Shown here: positions 6,920 through 13,661 of the stretch, piece after piece
How positions within the stretch are numbered: the first letter of the stretch is position 1
Layout: each line of letters opens with the position of its first letter
Assembly (NCBI GenBank): GCA_900318345.1
Contig: ONKD01000005.1
Location: 86,845-150,844, forward strand
Reading direction: 5' to 3'
Source: an uncultured Prevotellaceae bacterium
GTDB taxonomy: Bacteria; Bacteroidota; Bacteroidia; Bacteroidales; Muribaculaceae
Length of the DNA: 64,000 nt
Made by a program: the position numbers and the translations under genes
The notes under the pieces: generated by a model
The model's input: the letters and a program-made list of their open reading frames with translations, nothing else
The model's database searches: none
Told to the model about the DNA's origin: nothing

Positions 6920-7738
6920 TCAGTTCATGGCCAAGAGCACCAGAACAATGGGAATGTTGTTGACGACGTGGAAGAGCACGCCCCACCAGAAACCCAGATT
7001 CACCCGGACATAGGTGATGACACACCCCAATAGCAAGGGGGACATGATAACGGCAATCATGAAGGGCACCAACAACCAGGAATAGTTGGTGAAGGCTATC
7101 AGGTGAAGCAGGCCGAATCCGATGGCGCTCACCCACATAGCGAGGCGAATGTAACGTGACCGCCACCGCGCCCATTGTTCATCGGTCGTGAACCGCACTA
7201 CCAGTGCGGCCAGTAAAATGCCCAGCAGCACAAGTGCCGTGAGCCATGTCCACTGGTAGCACTTGAACAGATAGGCCCCGATGACGACAGGTAGCAGACC
7301 CAGCCACAGTGCTACCGTGTGCCGCTTGAAAGACAATCCCAGTCGGAACAATACCTCTTCGGCAACAGGAGCGATGACAATCAGCCAAAGCATAGCCTTC
7401 AGGATAGGTGTTCCCGCCCAGTGTGAGGCCATGCCTCCGAACTCGGTGAGTTGCATCGGGTTGATGCCGTTGGCCATATATACCGATACACAGGCAATCA
7501 TCAGTATCCTGCCGATGATGATCAACGCGATGAACCACAGCACTGCACGCAACAGGATTTTGCGCTTGGACTCAGTTTCCCGGTCATCGGGACGGTTGAG
7601 GATGAACCATCGGCTACTTTGACGGGCGACAGCACTTGGCATGTCGTTCACGGCGCCGCAGTAGGGACATTTCACTTGGCTGACATTCTCTTGCGCGCTG
7701 TATTGCTTGCCGCACGCCGGACAATTGTGGATATGCAT
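6920..7738 (-). CDS. CPBP intramembrane metalloprotease with N-terminal zinc ribbon
   Basis: A 272-residue membrane protein of the CPBP (type II CAAX / Abi) family. The three glutamate/histidine motifs are present: EEVLFR, FGLLHL and FHVVNN, so the metal site looks intact. About seven hydrophobic segments span residues 63-270. An N-terminal zinc ribbon (CPAC at residues 8-11, CPYC at 24-27) precedes them, presumably on the cytoplasmic side. The family includes prenyl-protein proteases, bacteriocin-immunity proteins and processing proteases; the substrate is unknown. A monocistronic unit with its own promoter. Confidence 0.85.
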   Translation of the reverse strand: MHIHNCPACGKQYSAQENVSQVKCPYCGAVNDMPSAVARQSSRWFILNRPDDRETESKRKILLRAVLWFIALIIIGRILMIACVSVYMANGINPMQLTEFGGMASHWAGTPILKAMLWLIVIAPVAEEVLFRLGLSFKRHTVALWLGLLPVVIGAYLFKCYQWTWLTALVLLGILLAALVVRFTTDEQWARWRSRYIRLAMWVSAIGFGLLHLIAFTNYSWLLVPFMIAVIMSPLLLGCVITYVRVNLGFWWGVLFHVVNNIPIVLVLLAMN

Positions 7739-7794
7739 AGTCTTTTGGTTTAATTAAAGATCGCTTAAATCTGATACATCAAGGATAATCGTTG

Positions 7795-7824
7795 CAAAAA
7801 TACTAATTTTTTGGATTACGCAAA
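7795..7824 (-). promoter_or_regulatory. promoter of CPBP protease gene
   Basis: The minus strand has TTTG (7824-7821), an 18-base spacer, and TATTTTTG (7802-7795). The start codon is 56 bases downstream. Confidence 0.65.
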
Positions 7825-7847
7825 ATGTGTAATAATCAAATGAAGCC

Positions 7848-7881
7848 GTCCCCGTGGCCGTGGCGTGACGGCTGCGGGGAC
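7848..7881 (-). terminator. GC-rich hairpin after lipoprotein operon
   Basis: GTCCCCG (7848-7854) pairs with CGGGGAC (7875-7881), with an inner CCGT/ACGG pair inside the loop. It lies 38 bases past the stop of the lipoprotein gene at 7919. The T-run on the minus strand is weak. Confidence 0.5.
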
Positions 7882-7918
7882 GACATCGTTGTTCGGTCAG
7901 ATGCTCTGATTCGGTCTA

Positions 7919-8698
7919 CTAATAGTTGGGGAAGAGCCTGCCAGAGACCTTAAAGTCAAGGTCCCTGCACTTGAAGGTGCCATTGAATACCAAGCACTGC
8001 TGGTCGATGTTGAATTCCACGTCGGTGAGCGAGTAATCTTGGCCTGATTCAGCGCTGGCGGTCTCGGCGGTAATCATGAAGCCCGTGGGCGTGGGTGTAG
8101 CCGTCAGACCTTTATACTGGAGTGCAGGCGCGTCTACAACACCGTTGAGGTTGGTGACGAAGTCGCTGATGCTCATGTCACAGCTCTCGCCTCGTGAGTC
8201 GAGCTTGAACATATAGGCCGACTCCTGATGGTCGCTGGTGCCGTTCTCGGGGTCGTTGATGGTTGTGTTGGTGTAGGCATAATGCAGCAGTTGGGTAGTC
8301 ATGTATACCTCAGTCCATTCATCATCGGGATTGCTCACATGGAACCACAACATGCCGGTTCCGAAGTCAATCATGCCTGGATATGAGGGGCTACCGTCAT
8401 CCATATAGTAGGCATTGTCCTTGATAGGGACGAGTTTCATTTCGGGCGTTGTCACCGATTGTGCCTGGCCATTCTGGTTCATGTAGGTAGAACTGAACTT
8501 GATGGTCATGTTGATTTGATCGAGCTCAATCTGGCCATTGGTTTGTGAGAAAATAGGAGGAATGGTGTCATCGGAATTGATCAATCGGGCGTTCATGACC
8601 GAGTAAAGCGTCTGTTTGCTGATGGGCTCATCGTTGCTGTTGCAAGATGATAACAAGACAATCGACAGCAACGCTAAAAGAAAGACTGATTTTTTCAT
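7919..8698 (-). CDS. lipoprotein, family of three neighbours
   Basis: A 259-residue lipoprotein (lipobox LSSC, Cys19) of unknown function. After the acidic linker SNDEP it has a beta-rich body with Asn/Thr/Asp-rich strands. The final segment, FKCRDLDFKVSGRLFPNY, resembles the ends of the two lipoproteins upstream, so the three are probably diverged paralogues. It lies 33 bases after the gene starting at 9592 and should be cotranscribed with it. Surface or periplasmic location is likely; SNDEP after the Cys resembles the acidic surface-export signal of Bacteroidetes lipoproteins. Confidence 0.75.
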   Translation of the reverse strand: MKKSVFLLALLSIVLLSSCNSNDEPISKQTLYSVMNARLINSDDTIPPIFSQTNGQIELDQINMTIKFSSTYMNQNGQAQSVTTPEMKLVPIKDNAYYMDDGSPSYPGMIDFGTGMLWFHVSNPDDEWTEVYMTTQLLHYAYTNTTINDPENGTSDHQESAYMFKLDSRGESCDMSISDFVTNLNGVVDAPALQYKGLTATPTPTGFMITAETASAESGQDYSLTDVEFNIDQQCLVFNGTFKCRDLDFKVSGRLFPNY

Positions 8699-8731
8699 GA
8701 TTTACTATTTTAATGAGTTATTATGTTGATT

Positions 8732-9592
8732 TCAATAGGATGTATAGTCGGGATAGGTGCGACCCGTAGCAGTAACGATGGCGCTGTCGCCTATCATGTA
8801 ATAGGCGTCCAGGTGGTCGTTGGCCAGGTCGATGGTAGCGTTAAACACCTTGAAGGGGTACTTGTTGGTGTTCTTGATCCTGTCATTGGTGCCGGTGGTG
8901 GAGTCGGTAAACGCGATATAGTTGGCGTTGGTCTTGACGTTCTCGGCAGCAATGCTGTAACCATTGGTCGTGATTGTGAAGGGCACTGCCGTGGCGGTAA
9001 TGTCGATAAAGCGCTTCATGTCATTAGCCTTGGCATGCACGATGTCCATGACCTTGACCACACACGTCTTGCTTGTGGGGTCGATGTTGAACTGGTACAT
9101 TGTGCTTTCCATTGTGGTGGCCTCGGTCGTGTCGAGATAGGTAACCACGTTATTGGTCTTGAGGAAGAACACCTCGCGCAGGGTGGAGATGATGCGCAGG
9201 CCGTTGGCGGTTTGGTAACGGTAGCGCATCGAGCCCTCGTTAAAGTCCACATAACCACTGAAGGTGGGGTCACTTGACATGCTCAAGGTGTAGAACCCCA
9301 GTCGTTTAGCGGTAGCGGTAACATCATTCAGTTTAAGCGTTTGGTCGCCGCTGCCGTCGTTGTACTTTAGCTCGAGCGATGCCTTGTGGTTGACGGTGTC
9401 GATGGTGAGTTTATTGAATGTCGAGGATACACCTACCACTTCGCCAGAGTTTAGGTTGACAATGTGGTTGATCATCGATGTGTTGACGGTAAACACGCCA
9501 TTGCCGCGCCTGTTGGGCTCGTCGTTGTCACAGGAGGCGATGACACCCGTGAGCAATGCGGTGGCGGCAATCAACAGTAAAATCTTTTTCAT
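8732..9592 (-). CDS. lipoprotein, family of three neighbours
   Basis: A 286-residue lipoprotein (lipobox IASC followed by DNDEP). The mature part is beta-rich, with repeated lipocalin-like strand patterns, and ends in TATGRTYPDYTSY, similar in layout to the end of its downstream neighbour. It is first in a two-gene operon. No enzymatic motif was recognised. The acidic DNDE after the lipid-bearing Cys again suggests export to the cell surface. Confidence 0.75.
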   Translation of the reverse strand: MKKILLLIAATALLTGVIASCDNDEPNRRGNGVFTVNTSMINHIVNLNSGEVVGVSSTFNKLTIDTVNHKASLELKYNDGSGDQTLKLNDVTATAKRLGFYTLSMSSDPTFSGYVDFNEGSMRYRYQTANGLRIISTLREVFFLKTNNVVTYLDTTEATTMESTMYQFNIDPTSKTCVVKVMDIVHAKANDMKRFIDITATAVPFTITTNGYSIAAENVKTNANYIAFTDSTTGTNDRIKNTNKYPFKVFNATIDLANDHLDAYYMIGDSAIVTATGRTYPDYTSY

Positions 9593-9632
9593 GTTCTTCT
9601 TTATAAATATGAAATAGTTCTATTTTCGGCTG

Positions 9633-9640
9633 CAAAGATA
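9633..9640 (-). promoter_or_regulatory. -7 element of two-lipoprotein operon
   Basis: The minus strand reads TATCTTTG, 40 bases before the start codon. A TTTG occurs only 10 bases further upstream, so the -33 element is uncertain. Confidence 0.5.
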
Positions 9641-9719
9641 TATAGAAAAACAAATGGTGCCCCGAAATGTTGCACCATTTGCCATGATTTTTATCTTAAA
9701 TCTCGTTAAAAAACGGTCG

Positions 9720-10202
9720 TTACTTCAGGTTGCCCTCTTTCTCGTAGTGGCCATCGATTGGCCTGCCATTGGCGGTGCCTTGGCAATCAAATGTGATGGA
9801 ATAGGTTCTCTTCTCAACGTTGACAACGCTTCTCAAGTTGTTGACACGCAATGAGGGAAATGGGGTGTGGGTTGTGCCCATTAACAGGTAGGGCATGATG
9901 TCGGTGCCGATAAATGTGTATATCTTGCCCGTCTTGTCAACTGTGCAGGGAGCATCTACGCGGACATTGAGTTCAGGAGATTCTTTGTCTCCCATACGGA
10001 ACTTGGCTTTGTACACATAAATACTGCTGGAATCCTGATTCATGTCAATGTCCCAAATCAGATAGGTGTCGTTGGCTTGGCCATGCTCACTCTCGAGTTG
10101 CTGGGTTGTGGGAAAAACGGGTTCGTCTTTCTTGTCATCGCCGCAGGCGGCAAAGGTTAAAAACAGGACTGCAAAAAGCAGTGCGGGAATCAATTTTTTC
10201 AT
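9720..10202 (-). CDS. small lipoprotein, family of three neighbours
   Basis: A 160-residue lipoprotein (lipobox FAAC, then GDDKKDEP). It is a shorter relative of the next two lipoproteins: the same kind of N-terminus and a C-terminal strand pair ending in GRPIDGHYEKEG. Function unknown. Two overlapping -7-like boxes (TATATTTG and TAATTTTG on the minus strand, 10249-10264) lie about 50 bases upstream, so it seems to have its own promoter. It sits between the TonB-dependent receptor and the lipoprotein pair, so a shared role in uptake is possible but unsupported. Confidence 0.72.
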   Translation of the reverse strand: MKKLIPALLFAVLFLTFAACGDDKKDEPVFPTTQQLESEHGQANDTYLIWDIDMNQDSSSIYVYKAKFRMGDKESPELNVRVDAPCTVDKTGKIYTFIGTDIMPYLLMGTTHTPFPSLRVNNLRSVVNVEKRTYSITFDCQGTANGRPIDGHYEKEGNLK

Positions 10203-10347
10203 CTAATTATTAATAAGTTATTGTGATTAATAGTTCTAAACAACGGCACAAAATTACAAATATAATTCAAACCATAAAATTTTTTAATGTGTTTTAGGCA
10301 ATAGTGAGGTGGAAATGGTTGGTTTGGGTGATGATTACCCCCCCCGT

Positions 10348-12585
10348 TCAATCGAGGGCTAAGCGCAGGGTGAGACCGAGCATTCGGCCATGGCCACGTT
10401 GCAGGAAATGGTGCTGGATTGACACGAAATAGAAGGTCTTGTACTGGGTGCCGGTCAGGTTGCGGCCCCACAACTGCAGGCTGTAGCGTGGCTGCTGCCA
10501 CGTCATCGACGCTCCCAGCAGAGCGTAGAACGGCTGCTGCAGGGTGTTGGCCTCATCCCAATAGATATCGCCAGTCGCCCTCACGTTGGCGGCGAGCGTC
10601 AGCAGTTTCTTTGTATCGCCACCAATCTTGAAGGAGTGAACCGCCTCGGCAAACAAGGTGTGCATCGGCGCGTAGGGGACGCGCTTGCCCTCATAGTCGT
10701 TTTTGCCGTCGTCATAGTCCTTGAAGGTGGCATGGGTAAAGCCATAACTGATGGCTAAATGGGTCCATTCGGTGGGCTTGACGGTCATCGCAAACTCTGC
10801 CCCCAGGCTGTGGGTCTTGCCCGCGTTTGTCATCATGCGGCCTGTGGTGGTGCCAGGAGGGAACACGGTGAGCTGGCGGTCGCGGCAGTCCATGAAGAAG
10901 ATATCCATGTCACTCTGCACACGTCCGTCCCAGCACTCAAAGTGCCCGCCCAACTCATAGTTCCAAGCTTTTTCAGGCTTGTAGCCAACCATCTTGTCAA
11001 CGTCGTACTGCGCTCCGATGCCCATCTTGCCCATGAGACGTTGCTGCAGCACGTCGCTGAACATCTGGGTGTTAAAACCACCTGCCTTGCTGCCGCGTGA
11101 CACGGCCAGGTAAACGGTGTGTGGCTTGCCCTCCCAGGGATGCCACGAGACACTCGCGTTGGGCAGGATCTCAAAGAAATCCTTGTCGAGCGTGTCATGC
11201 TCATCGATGTCGATAAGCTCGTGGGCAAACAGTTCGCCCGTATCGCCCTTGAGGATGTTGTAGCCCGTGTGGGTCACGCTGCGGTAGTTGAGCCGTGCAT
11301 GCTCATAGTCGAGGCGCACGCCGGCTTGAAATGTCCATTGCCCCCAGTTATAGATTGACCCGTGGTAGAGTGCTGCGCCGCAGTTGGGACTCGTGAAATG
11401 ACTGCCGAGCGCAAACGAGCGGCTATCCCACGCAATGGGATATGCAGGGTTAACATCGTTGACGTGCTTCTCGATCAACTGCGCAATGCCGTAGTCATAG
11501 AAATCCACTGGCGCGTCCATGCGGTAGTGGCGATAGAAGGCACTTGCTCCGGCTAGCCAGCTATAGCCCTCGCCGCGGGTGTGGTTGCGCAGGATGATGT
11601 CTTGGGTGATGGCGTGCTCGCGGCGTGCCTGGGTGAGGGTGAAATAGTCGTGCTCGGTGAAGTCCTGGTCGAGCGTCATGTTGTCATCGATGTACTGGTA
11701 ACTGGTGATGCTCGACAGGGTGAAGCGGTCGAAGCTCTTGCGCAACGTCAAGCCGTCCATGACCGAGGTGCGGCGGTAGAAGCAGGTGTCGTTGTAGGCG
11801 ATCTTGCCCGTCTCGACCCACTCATAGGGGTAGCCCCCTTGCCTGCTGGTCACCACCGACAGCACATTGGCGGCATACCAGCCGTTTGAGCCTTGCCATT
11901 CCAGCTTGGCGCGGGCACTGAACTGGCGTTCCCAGTCACATCGCTTGCCGTTGTGCTGGTTGGTGAACTCGCCCTTGCCACTGTTGTATTGTGCCGACAG
12001 TGATAGTCCCAATTCCTGACCCAAGGCCATGTAATGGCTTGCTCCCACGCGCCAAGTGCCGTGAGATGCTCCCTCGACCATGGCGCGGGTGCCCTGATAG
12101 TTGAGCGGCGACAGGGTATAGACGTTCATGATGCCGCCCAGCGTGTTGCGGCCATATAGGGTATTCTGCGGGCCGCGCAACACTTCGATGCGGGTGATGT
12201 CCATCAGGTCAAAATCATAGTTCTCCTTGGTCATCACCGGCACGTTGTCGATGTTCATGCCCATGGCTGGCTGGTCGATGCGGGTGCCGATGCCACGCAC
12301 ATATACAGTGGAAGTCATTCGGCTGCCATAGTCAGGGATGAATAGGTTGGGCACCATCTCGGAGCCGTTTCTTGCCGATACCAGACGGTTGCGCTCGGCA
12401 TCCTTGTGTCCGATGACGGTGATGGCGGTCGCTTGGGTGCGCAAGTCGGCACCTTGCTTGATGGCCGTAACAGTTACCTCGCCTAGCGCCAGCGTGTCGC
12501 TGGACAAAGTGGGCACATCGGTCGGCGTTGCTGTTGCCGCGATGGCCGTCAGGCAAGATAATAGGATCAGCGTCATTTTTTTCAT
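10348..12585 (-). CDS. TonB-dependent outer-membrane receptor
   Basis: A 745-residue TonB-dependent receptor. The signal peptide is residues 1-19. The plug domain follows at about residues 25-150, with the conserved VLRGPQNTLYGRNTLGGIMNV region. The rest is a 22-strand-type barrel. There is no N-terminal carboxypeptidase-like domain and no SusD partner, so it is not a SusC glycan importer; a siderophore, haem or other metal-chelate receptor is more likely (inference). The start is ATG 12585, not the longer frame to 12624, because a -7 box lies between the two. A run of eight C (10338-10345) follows the stop codon. Confidence 0.88.
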   Translation of the reverse strand: MKKMTLILLSCLTAIAATATPTDVPTLSSDTLALGEVTVTAIKQGADLRTQATAITVIGHKDAERNRLVSARNGSEMVPNLFIPDYGSRMTSTVYVRGIGTRIDQPAMGMNIDNVPVMTKENYDFDLMDITRIEVLRGPQNTLYGRNTLGGIMNVYTLSPLNYQGTRAMVEGASHGTWRVGASHYMALGQELGLSLSAQYNSGKGEFTNQHNGKRCDWERQFSARAKLEWQGSNGWYAANVLSVVTSRQGGYPYEWVETGKIAYNDTCFYRRTSVMDGLTLRKSFDRFTLSSITSYQYIDDNMTLDQDFTEHDYFTLTQARREHAITQDIILRNHTRGEGYSWLAGASAFYRHYRMDAPVDFYDYGIAQLIEKHVNDVNPAYPIAWDSRSFALGSHFTSPNCGAALYHGSIYNWGQWTFQAGVRLDYEHARLNYRSVTHTGYNILKGDTGELFAHELIDIDEHDTLDKDFFEILPNASVSWHPWEGKPHTVYLAVSRGSKAGGFNTQMFSDVLQQRLMGKMGIGAQYDVDKMVGYKPEKAWNYELGGHFECWDGRVQSDMDIFFMDCRDRQLTVFPPGTTTGRMMTNAGKTHSLGAEFAMTVKPTEWTHLAISYGFTHATFKDYDDGKNDYEGKRVPYAPMHTLFAEAVHSFKIGGDTKKLLTLAANVRATGDIYWDEANTLQQPFYALLGASMTWQQPRYSLQLWGRNLTGTQYKTFYFVSIQHHFLQRGHGRMLGLTLRLALD

Positions 12586-12590
12586 GGCTG

Positions 12591-12598
12591 CAAAGGTA
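12591..12598 (-). promoter_or_regulatory. -7 element directly before receptor start
   Basis: The minus strand reads TACCTTTG with only five bases between it and the ATG at 12585. Transcription from it would begin at or beside the start codon, giving a leaderless or nearly leaderless mRNA. The -33 region is poor. Confidence 0.5.
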
Positions 12599-12716
12599 GT
12601 GCAAATTTCTGTTTTAGCGAGCATTTTAGCGAGTCAGATTTTCTTCTTCGGGCAGTTAAGGAAGTATGACAAGCATTTTTCAAAGCAATTATAGGCTGAA
12701 TGTGGCTGAAGGTGAT

Positions 12717-12724
12717 TAATTTTG
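12717..12724 (+). promoter_or_regulatory. -7 element of MBL hydrolase gene
   Basis: TAATTTTG, 42 bases before ATG 12767. No good -33 element was seen. Confidence 0.45.
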
Positions 12725-12766
12725 TGCCGCAATAGGCACCATGGTTATTGCTAAAAGTTGAGGAAT

Positions 12767-13411
12767 ATGGTACAGGTACAGAAATTTATGGTCAACACTT
12801 TTCAGGAGTGCACCCACATCATCTGGGACGAGACGCGAGAGGCTGTCATCATCGATTGCGGCGTGTACAAGCATGGCGAGCGCGAGCGCTTTGTCAAATT
12901 CATTGAGCAGCAGAAGCTGCGCCCCGTGCGCCTGTTGCTCACCCATGCCCATCACGACCACCTGTATGGCAACGACCTGGTGCGCGACCGTTATGGCCTG
13001 TTGCCCGAGGTTCACAAGGATGACGAGTGGATCATGAAGGAGCATCTGTCCATCCGCATCGCCCAGATCTACAAGAAGTACCCTTATGAAATCCCCATGC
13101 CCGAACATTACCTCACTGATGGTGAGGAGATTCCCTTCGGCAATCACAAACTGAAGGTTATCCACACACCGGGGCATTCCCCAGGCTCGGTCTTCTTTTA
13201 TTGCGAGGAGGCGGGTATCGCTTTCTCGGGCGACACCGTGTATGATGACGATATCGGCAGCTCTAACCTGGCTGGCGGCAATTATGACCAGTTGATGGAT
13301 TCCATCGACTACATCTTGCTGCTGCTCCCCGATGACACCATCGTTTACCCTGGTCACGGGGCAAAGACCACCATCGGCCAGATCAAGGCCTACAACCCCT
13401 CGGTGATTTGA
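12767..13411 (+). CDS. MBL-fold metallo-hydrolase (glyoxalase II-like)
   Basis: A 214-residue cytoplasmic metallo-beta-lactamase-fold hydrolase. All metal-binding motifs are present: THAHHDH (about residues 58-64), HTPGHSPGS (about 131-139), SGDTVY (about 154-159) and PGHG near 193. Length and motif spacing fit the short glyoxalase II-like group, which hydrolyses thioesters or related small substrates; the exact substrate is not known. A TTG three codons upstream could also start, but ATG 12767 is preferred. Single-gene unit. Confidence 0.88.
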   Translation: MVQVQKFMVNTFQECTHIIWDETREAVIIDCGVYKHGERERFVKFIEQQKLRPVRLLLTHAHHDHLYGNDLVRDRYGLLPEVHKDDEWIMKEHLSIRIAQIYKKYPYEIPMPEHYLTDGEEIPFGNHKLKVIHTPGHSPGSVFFYCEEAGIAFSGDTVYDDDIGSSNLAGGNYDQLMDSIDYILLLLPDDTIVYPGHGAKTTIGQIKAYNPSVI

Positions 13412-13545
13412 GGGTGGGTGTTGATAGACTGCACTTTATTTTTGTCGAACTCACGTTAAACAGTTGGGATTGCTAGCATGAGCTCGCAAGAAATCAAAGC
13501 GGGTTTTAGTTAACATAAAGTACTAATAATGAATTTATTAAATAA

Positions 13546-13573
13546 GTAGAGACGCAAAATTTTGCGTCTCTAC
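13546..13573. repeat. perfect 28-bp palindrome
   Basis: GTAGAGACGCAAAA (13546-13559) is followed at once by its exact reverse complement. There is no T-run after it, so it is not a typical terminator. The rest of 13412-13661 has no gene. The palindrome lies between two convergent genes (MBL hydrolase and BspA-like protein) and resembles dispersed REP-like palindromes. Confidence 0.75.
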
Positions 13574-13661
13574 ATGGTTTAGTGGTGAATAATGACCAAT
13601 ACGCCTGAATATCTCACTGGATCCCTGATAGGGAACTGATTGCTCGATGCTTCGCTATGGA

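Noticed and set aside
10338..10345. Run of eight C as a phase-variation switch for the TonB-dependent receptor
   Set aside because: It lies after the receptor stop codon, so slippage would not change the protein or its promoter.
10348..12585. Receptor as a SusC-type glycan importer of a polysaccharide utilisation locus
   Set aside because: No carboxypeptidase-like N-terminal domain, no SusD-like gene and no glycoside hydrolases next to it.
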